Shown here: piece after piece, positions 40,798 to 49,026 of the stretch
Numbering within the stretch: the stretch's first letter is position 1
Layout: each line of letters starts with the position of its first letter
IMG/VR virus record: IMGVR_UViG_3300010413_000021
Coordinates: 1 to 64,000 of that record
Length of the DNA stretch: 64,000 bases
Reading direction: 5' to 3' (one strand)
Source: a virus
The notes under the pieces: model-generated
Databases searched by the model: none
Told to the model about the DNA's origin: nothing
Seen by the model: the letters and a program-made list of their open reading frames with translations, nothing else
Position numbers and translations under genes: made by a program

Positions 40798-41626
40798 GCA
40801 AAAAGTTATCCGTGTTTTTCCAAGGAAAACACGGGCTACGCCTTGTGATGAATTATCTATCATAAACCGACTGCCGGGAATGTTTGATGAAGCTGACGAA
40901 GTTCATATCAGCGTTGTCTTTACTTACGATATGGAACGAGCGGAACAGTTGGCAAAATGGTGGAAGTGGGTTGCCCCCGTAAAAATAGGGGGGCCAGCAA
41001 CAGGGGAACCAAGCGGAGATTTTACACCGGGATTATATTTGAAAACAGGTTACACGATCACTTCAAGAGGTTGTCCTAATAAATGTTGGTTTTGTTCTGT
41101 CTGGAAACGAGAGGGTGATGTTCGTGAATTAGAAATCAAAGAGGGCTGGAATATTTTAGATGACAACTTATTAGCCTGCTCTGACAAACATATCAAAGCT
41201 GTTTTTGATATGCTAAAAAGACAAAAGACAAAAGCGGAATTTACAGGAGGATTAGAAGCGGGGCGATTAAAACAATGGCAAGCAGAAGCACTGTTTGAGT
41301 TAAAACCAAAACAGATATTTTTTGCTTATGATAACCCTGAAAAGTTTGAGGCATTGCAATGTGCAATGAGCATGTTGAAAAAAGCAGGATTTAAGACAAA
41401 CACAAGCCATGCTTTACGGTGCTTTGTCCTTTGTGGTTTTCCAAATGATACCTTTGAATTAGCAGAAAAACGGTTGTGGGATGTAATAAAAATTGGTTAC
41501 TTCCCAATGGCAATGTTGTATAGAAACAATAGTGGAAAAGCAGAACAAAGATGGAAAAAGTTTCAAAGAGAGTGGGCACGCCCCCATATCATTGCAAGGA
41601 AAATAAAGGATGAGGCGAAAAGTTGA
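40790..41626 (+). CDS. Radical SAM protein with apparent AUC start
   Basis: A 278-residue radical SAM enzyme. CPNKCWFC (C95, C99, C102) is the CX3CX2C cluster motif. Coding sequence continues in frame upstream of the first ATG (40880). The stretch VIRVFPRKTRATPCDE resembles the N-terminus of related phage and metagenome proteins as I recall them. The upstream frame has no ATG, GTG or TTG, but ATC at 40790 lies nine bases after AGGAGG (40775-40780), and the product would start SEQKVIRVFP. Substrate unknown. Phage members are thought to modify nucleic acid or protein. Confidence 0.75.
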   Translation: MSEQKVIRVFPRKTRATPCDELSIINRLPGMFDEADEVHISVVFTYDMERAEQLAKWWKWVAPVKIGGPATGEPSGDFTPGLYLKTGYTITSRGCPNKCWFCSVWKREGDVRELEIKEGWNILDDNLLACSDKHIKAVFDMLKRQKTKAEFTGGLEAGRLKQWQAEALFELKPKQIFFAYDNPEKFEALQCAMSMLKKAGFKTNTSHALRCFVLCGFPNDTFELAEKRLWDVIKIGYFPMAMLYRNNSGKAEQRWKKFQREWARPHIIARKIKDEAKS

Positions 41627-43136
41627 TGCCTCAGCAGAGCGGCTGATAATCACCGGCATGGTAGTTAGTGATAAGGTGCTGAAGGAACTGAGGCCACTAC
41701 ACAACAGCCTATTGTATAAGACTAATTATGCCCGCATGGTTGCCGGGTGGTGCTGTGACTATTACGACAAATATGAGAAGGCACCGGGCCAGCAGATCGA
41801 AGCAATTTACAACCGGGAAGCAGAAACCACACTAGACCCTGACACAGCAGAAATGATTGGTGCTTTCCTTGGTTCAATCTCCGACAGCTATGCAAACAGA
41901 AACGGCTTCAACGCGGATTACTGTATTGACACCGGGGAAAAGCATTTCAAAAGTCAATCCCTGCTTAATCTGGCCGCAGGGATAAAGTTAGTTGCCGAGG
42001 ATGATCCAACAGAGGGGGAAAAGTTACTTGCTGATTATGTGCGGGTGGAACGGCCAAGGGGTGATGGCATCAACCCTTTCAGCGATGAGCAGGCATGGGA
42101 GAATGCCTTTGACCTGGAACGTAACGAGCTTTTCCGGTTGCCGGGTGCAATCGGTGAAATGATCCGTATAGAGCGGGATAGCTTCATAGCGTTTCTTGGA
42201 TCAACCGGGAGGGGCAAGTCATGGATACTGATGGAGATTGCTTTGAGGGCGTTCAGGGCCAGGTTGTCTGTTGCGTATTTTATTACCGGGGATATGAGCC
42301 AGAATCAGGTATTGAGAAGATTAGGCGTTCGACTTACGTCAAAACATTACCTGACAAGATACCAGGGCGAGTATCTTCATCCCGTTTACGACTGCGAACG
42401 GAATCAATCCGGCACGTGCCAGCTACGGCAACGGCGGGGCACCGGGCTTATCTCAGAAGCAGTGGGCAGTAAACCAAAGGACTTAGTTAAAGCTAATCCT
42501 GAGTGGATGCCATGTAATTACTGCCGGAGGAGAAAGCCGGAGGAATACAGTGGAGCGGTGTGGTGGGAGAAAAAAGTGGAAAAGGAACTGACTGCGGTTG
42601 ATGCTTACTTAGTAGCAAGCCAATGGTTGAAGCGGGCGCGGAGCGGGAAATTCAGAATGGCTTGTTACCCGGCAAAGTCAGCAACGGTGAACACACTGGA
42701 AAAACAGATTGACCTGTGGGAAGAGTTTGAAGATGTTACCCCTGATTTAATAATAGTTGACTATGCCGACATTATGAGTGCCGGGAAAACCAAGTATGAT
42801 GCGTTCCGGCACGGTGAGGATGAGAAGTGGGCGCGGTTGCGGGGGCTGGCAGAGAAGCGACATTGCTGCGTGATTACTGCCACCCAGGCCGATGCAAAAA
42901 GCTATGAGAGCAAAAAACTAACTTTAGGCAATTTCAGTGAGGACAGGAGGAAGCATGACCATGTTACTGCTGAGTTTGCGCTGAACCAAACCTGGGAGGA
43001 AAAGGAAAAGGGCTTACTGCGGATAGGGGAATTGAAAGTAAGGGATGAGGAGTTTTCAATCAATCGGCAGGTTACGGTGATGCAGTCGTTCAGGACAGGT
43101 GAATCTATGGTAGGCAGTTGGATGGAGGGTAAATGA
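41610..43136 (+). CDS. DnaB-like replicative helicase
   Basis: A 508-residue RecA-fold helicase. An N-terminal DnaB-like helical domain (residues 15-150) is followed by Walker A GSTGRGKS (197-204) and Walker B LIIVDYADIM. A Cys-rich insert (CERNQSGTC...CNYCRRRK, around residues 250-300) may bind zinc and is not typical of bacterial DnaB. The hexamer unwinds the fork ahead of the polymerase and works with the primase at 33239. It overlaps the radical SAM gene by 17 bases. Confidence 0.87.
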   Translation: MRRKVDASAERLIITGMVVSDKVLKELRPLHNSLLYKTNYARMVAGWCCDYYDKYEKAPGQQIEAIYNREAETTLDPDTAEMIGAFLGSISDSYANRNGFNADYCIDTGEKHFKSQSLLNLAAGIKLVAEDDPTEGEKLLADYVRVERPRGDGINPFSDEQAWENAFDLERNELFRLPGAIGEMIRIERDSFIAFLGSTGRGKSWILMEIALRAFRARLSVAYFITGDMSQNQVLRRLGVRLTSKHYLTRYQGEYLHPVYDCERNQSGTCQLRQRRGTGLISEAVGSKPKDLVKANPEWMPCNYCRRRKPEEYSGAVWWEKKVEKELTAVDAYLVASQWLKRARSGKFRMACYPAKSATVNTLEKQIDLWEEFEDVTPDLIIVDYADIMSAGKTKYDAFRHGEDEKWARLRGLAEKRHCCVITATQADAKSYESKKLTLGNFSEDRRKHDHVTAEFALNQTWEEKEKGLLRIGELKVRDEEFSINRQVTVMQSFRTGESMVGSWMEGK

Positions 43137-43312
43137 TAAATTCAGATTCAAAACGTATTCAGTTAATTAGGCAGAGAATACAACAAGTTATTGACTACAA
43201 GCCACGTGAAGTTGTTTTGAATGAGTTTGCTTATCGCCGGATGGTAAACGCTTATCGGGATTGGTTAAAGGAAATATTAGAACAGGACACAGAAGAAAAT
43301 AAATCAAAATAA
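43133..43312 (+). CDS. Small basic helical protein
   Basis: A 59-residue frame in an ATGA overlap with the helicase gene (MINSDSKRIQLIRQRIQQVI; ends EENKSK at TAA 43310-43312). Charged and helical, no cysteine. Its 3' end runs into the 29-bp promoter element. Not recognised. Confidence 0.6.
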   Translation: MINSDSKRIQLIRQRIQQVIDYKPREVVLNEFAYRRMVNAYRDWLKEILEQDTEENKSK

Positions 43313-43344
43313 TTTTATTTTTTATGGTCTGAATGTAGTATAAT
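43296..43344 (+). promoter_or_regulatory. Promoter element, copy 1 (29-bp repeat plus TATAAT)
   Basis: A 29-bp AT-rich word (43296-43324) is identical to the one at 48878-48906. Fourteen bases later comes TATAAT (43339-43344), preceded by TGTAG. There is no good TTGACA box at the usual distance. It precedes the clamp/polymerase operon. It may be a middle promoter that needs an activator or UP-element contact. Confidence 0.7.
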
Positions 43345-43372
43345 AATAATGAAACCTGAAACGGAGGACACA

Positions 43373-43948
43373 ATGAGAAACAAAGACAAGTTATTCGCCT
43401 TGGATGCGTTGATTGCCGCTGCCGATGATATGAATGAGGCATTGCAGTTGGATGACGATGATTTTATTGACACCAGCCTAACGGACAAGGAAATAGCAGA
43501 TCAGATCAAAGCTGCTGCAAAGCTGATCTACTGGACGGACGAGCAGGCGCAGGAGAACGGAGACAATAAAGCTGATGACCGTGGGCTGCTAGAAGTTGAT
43601 ACCTGGAACGTCCTGAAACAGCTTGGAGTTTATCAGTGGGAGGAGGATAAGCAGGAAGCAGAGCCGGAACCGGAACCTGCACCACAAACTAAACCCGAGA
43701 AGCAAACTAAGCCCAAACCCGCGCCCGCCAAGGACAAACCGAAAAAGAAGCCCGCCAAGTCACAAACTAAAACCAGACCTGAATCAGCAATCAATACAAT
43801 CTGCTCAATGGTCTGTGCTGACCCTACCGTGACGAAAGAACAAGTAGAGAAAGAACTGAAAAGCAGGAATCAGAAAGCCAGTGAGTTTTATCTGAACATT
43901 GTATATCAGATTGCAAAACGAGTTGTAAAAATGGAGCGGGACAAGTAA
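43373..43948 (+). CDS. Hypothetical protein with Pro/Lys linker, start of clamp operon
   Basis: A 191-residue protein from ATG 43373, with CGGAGGA seven bases upstream. The acidic N-terminal half (DEQAQENGDNKADDRGLLEV) is joined by a linker of Lys/Pro repeats (EPEPEPAPQTKPEKQTKPKP) to a helical C-terminal domain (EQVEKELKSRNQKASEFYLN). The last domain may bind DNA. Not recognised. It overlaps the clamp gene by one base. Confidence 0.6.
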   Translation: MRNKDKLFALDALIAAADDMNEALQLDDDDFIDTSLTDKEIADQIKAAAKLIYWTDEQAQENGDNKADDRGLLEVDTWNVLKQLGVYQWEEDKQEAEPEPEPAPQTKPEKQTKPKPAPAKDKPKKKPAKSQTKTRPESAINTICSMVCADPTVTKEQVEKELKSRNQKASEFYLNIVYQIAKRVVKMERDK

Positions 43949-45063
43949 TGAAATTCACAACAAAAAAAGAGGATTTACAAGCAGAGTTAGAATTTATTCA
44001 CCGTATTACTCCTAGTGGAAAAACCAGCTTAGCCATTTTGGGCAATGTATATCTTTCGGCAGAAGAGGATGGGCTGCACTTGCTTTCCACCGATCTTGAG
44101 ACAAGTTTATTTAGTGTCTGTTCCTGCAATGTGAAGGAAACAGGAAAGACAACTGTGCCCGCAAAAAAGTTTTATGAGATAGTTAAAACCGCCCCGCCTG
44201 ATGCAGAGATAGCATGTGAACTGAAGGACAACCATTTAAAAATTAACACAGGACGAAGCCATTTTTCTATCCTTTCCCTTTCTGTTGATGATTATCCATC
44301 TGTCCTAAACTTTGATGAAGAAAAGGCAATAAAACTTCCTGCTGATATTTTCCACAAATGTTTGCCTTTGATACTTCCGGCGATAACAGACGACGAAGCC
44401 CGATACACGGTAAGTGGGGCACAACTTTTGTTTGAAAAGGACAAGATACGGATTGTATCAACAGACGGGCACCGGCTTTCATTGACGTTTTATCCGCATG
44501 AAATAAAAAGACTGGAAGAAAGCCTTGAGCTTATTGTGCCTAAAGTTTCTTTGTTGGAACTGAGTCGGTTAGTGAACAAAAACAAAGAGGAAACAATTTT
44601 ATTCAGAAGAAAGGAAAACCACATTTCTTTTCAATGTGCTAACCGAAAAATAGTTACTATTTTATTGGAAGGCCCGTTCCCAAACTATCAGAAAGTGGTT
44701 CCAGAAAACAATCAAATAACAGTTACATTTAATCGAGAAGAGCTGTTATCTGCAATAACACGGATTGCATTGGTTTCCTCGCGTTCGGGCGTGGTTCAGT
44801 TAGATATGGAATCAGATGCCTTGACTATCAGTGCTGAAAACCCGGAGATTGGGGAAGGGCAGGAGCAGCTTGAAATAGAATATCAATATGAACCATTAAC
44901 AATGTGTTTTAACTCTGATTACCTGATTGATTTTTTGAAAATGGCAAAGGAACAGGAGAAAGTAACAGCACAGATCAAAGATGGGGCTTCTCCTGCTTTG
45001 TTTCTTTTTGGTGATGAAGTCGAGTATGAATTTAAACACGTTATTATGCCGATGAGAAAATGA
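43948..45063 (+). CDS. dnaN: DNA polymerase sliding clamp (beta clamp)
   Basis: A 371-residue three-domain beta clamp. Parts include FIHRITPSGKTSLAILGNVY, then VDDYPSVLNFDEEKAIKLPA and IRIVSTDGHRLSLTFYPHEI, the normal DnaN spacing. The end (FKHVIMPMRK) is close to the bacterial clamp C-terminus. It tethers the polymerase to DNA and is loaded by the phage clamp loader at 47977. A bacterial-type beta clamp in a phage is not usual, as many encode a trimeric one. Start at TAATG overlap. Confidence 0.93.
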   Translation: MKFTTKKEDLQAELEFIHRITPSGKTSLAILGNVYLSAEEDGLHLLSTDLETSLFSVCSCNVKETGKTTVPAKKFYEIVKTAPPDAEIACELKDNHLKINTGRSHFSILSLSVDDYPSVLNFDEEKAIKLPADIFHKCLPLILPAITDDEARYTVSGAQLLFEKDKIRIVSTDGHRLSLTFYPHEIKRLEESLELIVPKVSLLELSRLVNKNKEETILFRRKENHISFQCANRKIVTILLEGPFPNYQKVVPENNQITVTFNREELLSAITRIALVSSRSGVVQLDMESDALTISAENPEIGEGQEQLEIEYQYEPLTMCFNSDYLIDFLKMAKEQEKVTAQIKDGASPALFLFGDEVEYEFKHVIMPMRK

Positions 45064-46334
45064 ATAAACCTTTTTTTCAACAGCAACTATTTACTAACAC
45101 TGAATTGCCTGTAAAGAAGCGGGAAGGCTGTAAGCACTGCCGTCTTTATCTTACTTGCAAAACACCGAAGATGCAACCGCACGGCTTGGGCAAAAGGGGA
45201 ATACTGTTCATTGCCGAGGCCCCCGGCGGGGATGAGGACAAGCTTGGTTATCAGTTAGTGGGTCAAGCTGGCAAGCTGCTCAGGAACCGCTGCAAGCAGT
45301 TTGACATAGACATTGACCGGGACGCGGTGAAAGTGAACGCCGTAAATTGCAGGCCGATAGACGCCAAGGGAAACAACCGCAAGCCCACCACAAAGGAAAT
45401 TGATTATTGCAGGCCGATGGTGTGGAAAGCAATCAAGGAGATGAAACCGAAGCTGATAATCCTGCTGGGCGGGGTGGCGGTTGAATCGTTCCTGGGGCAC
45501 AGGTGGAAGCACGGGCCGCTGGGCGGGATCAACCGCTGGCGGGGGTGGACGATACCTGACCGGGACGCGGGGGCGTGGGTGTGCCCGACTTTCCATCCTT
45601 CGTTTGTTAGCCGGTCAGTCAATGTTGAAGGGGTGCGGGGGCATGATGAATACACCAAACGGCAACCTGTGGTGGATGTGATTTTCCGGCAGGATTTGGA
45701 GCGGGCGTTTGATTTGTTGGATATTGCATTTCCCTATTTGCCTATATATGACTTAGCACATGAAAAACAAAAGGTATGGCTATTTACTAAAAAACAGGAT
45801 GTTATATATGAGTTGAAAAAAATATTAGATAGTGAACTGGAATTGATAGCTTTTGACTTTGAAACTACGGGACTCAAGCCCCACCGAGAGGGGCATGAAA
45901 TAGTTTGTGCCTCAATAGCTACAAGAGGAGAATCAGCGGTTTCCTTTATGATGCAGGATGAAAAAGTAAAAGAACAGTTCGCTAAAATCCTCATGTCAAA
46001 CCGCATCGGCAAAATAGCCCACAACCTGCAATTCGAGGACGCATGGAGCAGGCATTTCGGTATGCCGGTAAGAAACTGGAAATGGGATAGCATGATAGCC
46101 GCTCATGTGCTGGACAACAGGCCGGGGATCACCGGGTTGAAGTTTCAGGTGTATGTAAACTTTGGCGTGGTGGATTATGATTCCCATCTTGCTCCATATC
46201 TCAGGGGCAATAAAGATGCAAACAGCTTCAACCGGATCAGGGAAGCCCCGCAGGATGAGTTGCTGACTTACTGCGGGCTGGACGCACTTTTTGAATATCG
46301 ACTTGCTGAGAAGCAGATGGAGGTGATGGGATGA
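45060..46334 (+). CDS. Uracil-DNA glycosylase fused to 3'-5' exonuclease
   Basis: A 424-residue fusion. Residues 20-200 are a family 4/5-type UDG: Cys 24, 27, 97 and 117 for an Fe-S cluster, the AEAPGGDED motif (52-60) and the HPS motif (179-181). Residues 260-420 are a DEDDy 3'-5' exonuclease: Exo I DFE (266-268), Exo II HNLQFED (321-327), Exo III YxxxD (404-408). It looks like the proofreading half of a PolA enzyme joined to a uracil repair domain. The polymerase half is in the next large gene. Confidence 0.86.
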   Translation: MNKPFFQQQLFTNTELPVKKREGCKHCRLYLTCKTPKMQPHGLGKRGILFIAEAPGGDEDKLGYQLVGQAGKLLRNRCKQFDIDIDRDAVKVNAVNCRPIDAKGNNRKPTTKEIDYCRPMVWKAIKEMKPKLIILLGGVAVESFLGHRWKHGPLGGINRWRGWTIPDRDAGAWVCPTFHPSFVSRSVNVEGVRGHDEYTKRQPVVDVIFRQDLERAFDLLDIAFPYLPIYDLAHEKQKVWLFTKKQDVIYELKKILDSELELIAFDFETTGLKPHREGHEIVCASIATRGESAVSFMMQDEKVKEQFAKILMSNRIGKIAHNLQFEDAWSRHFGMPVRNWKWDSMIAAHVLDNRPGITGLKFQVYVNFGVVDYDSHLAPYLRGNKDANSFNRIREAPQDELLTYCGLDALFEYRLAEKQMEVMG

Positions 46335-46489
46335 AGGAATGGGTAAAAATGAGTTTAGTGTATAACTTTTGGTTAGTGCTGTTGGCAATAGCGATGGGGG
46401 TTGCTTATGCTAGATTGTCCTCTACCATAATTGCTATCATTGTGTATTTGCTTGGTCAAATTATTATAAATATTAGATGCATGGACTAA
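46331..46489 (+). CDS. Small membrane protein between the polymerase halves
   Basis: A 52-residue frame in an ATGA overlap (MKEWVKMSLVYNFWLVLLAI; then AMGVAYARLSSTIIAIIVYL), ending at TAA 46487-46489. It has two hydrophobic segments, so it is an integral membrane peptide. It sits between the exonuclease and polymerase genes and its stop overlaps the polymerase start. Confidence 0.6.
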   Translation: MKEWVKMSLVYNFWLVLLAIAMGVAYARLSSTIIAIIVYLLGQIIINIRCMD

Positions 46490-47793
46490 TGACTAACAAC
46501 CCCTACCAACTGTTCCACGAAGGCGCTCAGGCGCTGGCGCGGGCAACTGCTTACGGTCTGCGGGTGGATACTAACTATTGCAGGCGGGCAGAGCGGAAGA
46601 TCACCCGGCAGATAAAGCTGTTGGAGGAGCAGTTCAGCGAGACAGACATTGCACGGGCATGGAAGAAAAAGAAAAAACCAAACTATGACAGCAACCCGCA
46701 ACTGGCAGAAATACTGTTCAAGGATTTAGGTTACAAGTCAACCAAGGAAACCAGCAAGGGCAATAAGGCGGTTGATGAGGAAGCACTGAAAGCCTTGAAC
46801 ATTCCAGAGGTTGATATACTGCTGAGAATCCGCAAGCTGAAAAAGCTGAAAAGCACTTACCTAGGGGCGTTCATTCGGGAGACTGTTGACGGGTTTATCC
46901 ATGCTAATTACCCATTGAACTTAGTTAGTAGTTTCAGGGGCAGCAGTGACCGGCCAAACCTGACCAACGTGCCCACAAGAGACAAGGAGGCATTGAAAAT
47001 ATGCAGACAGGCAATCGTCCCCCGCCCCCGCCGGAGACTGGTTGTAATTGATTACAGCGCAATGGAAGTGAAGATTATTGGTTGTGTATCCAAGGATAAG
47101 AACCTGATTAAGTATATTAAAACGCCAGGCTCTGATCCGCACCGGGACATTGCCGCTGAAATATTCAAGACTGAGGACGTAACTAAAGAGTTGCGGTATG
47201 CGGGGAAAAATGGCTTTAACTTCCCAACATTCTACGGAGACTTTTACAAGCACACGGCAGAGATGCTATGGAAAACGGCACAGATTGAAAAGGTGAAAAT
47301 ACCGGGGATAAAGACTTACAACCAGTTTGAACGGCACATTGAGCAGGTGGAATACAGGTTTAAAAACGAGAAGTTCCCCGGTCATACCAAGTGGGCAAAA
47401 GCACATATAGCAAAGTATGAGCAGACCGGGCACATTGATTTGATTACCGGGTTTCGCTGTTCCGGTGTAATGACAAAGAATCAACTGCTCAACCTGCCCA
47501 TACAAGGCCCGGCTTTCCACTGCCTGCTTTGGAGCCTGATACAGCTAGACAAGTGGCTCCGGCGCAAGCGCATGAAAACGGTTATCTGCGGGCATATTCA
47601 TGATGCAATAATCTTTGACATGGATCAGGGAGAGTTGTGGGCTGTGGTGGAAAAGACCAAGCAGGTAATGTGTCAGGACATACGGGAGCATTGGCCTTGG
47701 ATCATAGTTCCGCTTGCGGTTGAGGGGGAATGGTCAGCGGTAGACGGGAACTGGGCAGAGATGGAAACCATGCCAGAGGAGGCGGCGTTTTGA
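46489..47793 (+). CDS. polA: Family A DNA polymerase, polymerase domain only
   Basis: A 434-residue polymerase from ATG 46489 (TAATG overlap). Motif A is DYSAMEV (residues 188-194, usual form DYSQIEL). Motif B is RYAGKNGFNFPTFYG (236-250). Motif C is HDAIIFD (371-377). No exonuclease or 5'-nuclease domain is present; proofreading is on the separate UDG-exonuclease gene. It is the likely replicative polymerase, used with clamp and loader. The motif A Gln-Ile to Ala-Met change is unusual. Confidence 0.92.
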   Translation: MTNNPYQLFHEGAQALARATAYGLRVDTNYCRRAERKITRQIKLLEEQFSETDIARAWKKKKKPNYDSNPQLAEILFKDLGYKSTKETSKGNKAVDEEALKALNIPEVDILLRIRKLKKLKSTYLGAFIRETVDGFIHANYPLNLVSSFRGSSDRPNLTNVPTRDKEALKICRQAIVPRPRRRLVVIDYSAMEVKIIGCVSKDKNLIKYIKTPGSDPHRDIAAEIFKTEDVTKELRYAGKNGFNFPTFYGDFYKHTAEMLWKTAQIEKVKIPGIKTYNQFERHIEQVEYRFKNEKFPGHTKWAKAHIAKYEQTGHIDLITGFRCSGVMTKNQLLNLPIQGPAFHCLLWSLIQLDKWLRRKRMKTVICGHIHDAIIFDMDQGELWAVVEKTKQVMCQDIREHWPWIIVPLAVEGEWSAVDGNWAEMETMPEEAAF

Positions 47794-47966
47794 GTATCAA
47801 GAAAGATTATGATGGATACTTTACAGGCGTTTGTGATGAATGTGGGGTAGAGGAAGAAACTGGATGTGATGATTTTATGGACGCTGTTCACGAATTAAAA
47901 GCAGCGATGAACTGGAGATCAGAATTATATAAAGACAAATGGTATAACTACTGCCCAAACTGTTAA
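47790..47966 (+). CDS. Small zinc-knuckle protein (TTG start)
   Basis: A 58-residue protein from TTG 47790 in a TTGA overlap with the polymerase, with GAGGAGG seven bases upstream. GVCDECGVEEETGCD and a terminal CPNC give a four-Cys zinc site. The middle is helical (DAVHELKAAMNWRSELYKDK). The gene leads into the clamp loader. Role unknown. Confidence 0.65.
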   Translation: MSIKKDYDGYFTGVCDECGVEEETGCDDFMDAVHELKAAMNWRSELYKDKWYNYCPNC

Positions 47967-47976
47967 AGGTGAAAAT

Positions 47977-48879
47977 ATGCCACTCCACATTGACTATCGC
48001 CCGAAAACGCTGGATGAGTTCATCGGCAACACCCAAACTGTCAATGCTCTCAAATCCTGCATGGAGCGGGATGACAAACCCCATGCCCTGCTGATGACCG
48101 GCCCCAGCGGGTGTGGCAAAACTACGCTGGCCCGCATAGTCAAGGACATGATCGGCTGTTCTGACCATGATTACATTGAAATGGACAGTGCAAGTTTCAG
48201 AGGTATTGATACAATTCGTCAAGTTCGGCGGCAAATGTGGCTTGCTCCATTTCAAGGAAAAAGCCGAATGTGGCTGCTGGATGAGTGCCACCAAGTAAGC
48301 AAGGATGGCCAGCACGCCATGCTTAAAATGCTTGAGGATGCCCCACAACACGTTTTTTTCTGTTTGGCGACAACTGACCCTCAGAAGCTACTGAAAACGA
48401 TTAGAAGCCGCTGCACTACGTTTGAAGTAGGGCCGTTATCCGATAAGCAGATGACAGAACTAATAACCAATGTTCTAAAAGAAGAAAGTATAAATATCAA
48501 CCAAGGTGCACTAAAACTAATTATTGAACACGCGGACGGCTCACCTCGTGAAGCGTTAAAAACGTTAGATAAGATTATTGACTTGCCAGCAGAGGAAATG
48601 GCTGAGGCGATAGAGCAGTCTCAGCAGCAGGAGCGGGAAACCATTGAACTGTGCCGGGCGCTGCTGAAGGGGGCAAAATGGGGTGATGTAACAGCTATTT
48701 TGAAAGGGCTGACCCAGGAGCCGGAGGCGGTGCGGTATGCGGTGCGGGGGTATATGAACGCGGTGCTGTTGAACAAGCCGGACAACCGGGCGGCATTGGT
48801 TATTGACTGCTTCAGGGAACTGTTTATTGACAGGGCAAGTTTGACTGCGGCTTGCTATGATGTTGTAAACCCGAAGTAA
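47977..48879 (+). CDS. Clamp loader ATPase (DnaX/RfcS-like)
   Basis: A 300-residue AAA+ ATPase. Walker A is GPSGCGKT (42-49), Walker B LLDECH (100-105) and the SRC arginine-finger motif is at 144-146. The lid and C-terminal collar follow (HADGSPREALKTLDKII). It opens the sliding clamp on primer ends. A single gene suffices if it forms a homo-oligomer; a delta-like partner is not seen in the window. Followed by the second 29-bp promoter element. Confidence 0.9.
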   Translation: MPLHIDYRPKTLDEFIGNTQTVNALKSCMERDDKPHALLMTGPSGCGKTTLARIVKDMIGCSDHDYIEMDSASFRGIDTIRQVRRQMWLAPFQGKSRMWLLDECHQVSKDGQHAMLKMLEDAPQHVFFCLATTDPQKLLKTIRSRCTTFEVGPLSDKQMTELITNVLKEESININQGALKLIIEHADGSPREALKTLDKIIDLPAEEMAEAIEQSQQQERETIELCRALLKGAKWGDVTAILKGLTQEPEAVRYAVRGYMNAVLLNKPDNRAALVIDCFRELFIDRASLTAACYDVVNPK

Positions 48880-48926
48880 AATAAATCAAAATAATTTTAT
48901 TTTTTAGGGGTCAAATGCAGTATAAT
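48878..48926 (+). promoter_or_regulatory. Promoter element, copy 2 (29-bp repeat plus TATAAT)
   Basis: The 29-bp AT-rich word at 48878-48906 is identical to 43296-43324, with the same 14-base gap to TATAAT (48921-48926), preceded by TGCAG. The gap differs in sequence but keeps ATG(T/C)AG. It overlaps the end of the clamp-loader gene and starts the recombination operon. Confidence 0.7.
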
Positions 48927-48938
48927 ATAAATAGAAGT

Positions 48939-49001
48939 CCAGCGGGCGGTTCAAATCTTTCTTCTGTTTTCCAACAACTACATGCAACCGCCGCCCGCTG
49001 G
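48939..49001 (+). other. Leader stem in the 5' UTR of the recombination operon
   Basis: CCAGCGGGCGGTT (48939-48951) can pair with AACCGCCGCCCGCTGG (48986-49001), leaving a three-base bulge, around a loop of about 34 bases. It lies between promoter copy 2 and the ribosome site GGAGG before TTG 49027. Possible control of translation or message stability. Confidence 0.5.
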
Positions 49002-49026
49002 CAACTAACTTTAACGGAGGATAGCA

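Noticed and set aside
40880-41626. Radical SAM gene starting at the first ATG
   Set aside because: Conserved-looking coding sequence continues 30 codons upstream, and a strong AGGAGG is well placed for the AUC at 40790, not for 40880.
48945-48960. GGTTCAAATC resembling a tRNA T-loop
   Set aside because: The bases around it cannot form the T-arm or acceptor stem. It is part of the leader stem of the recombination operon.
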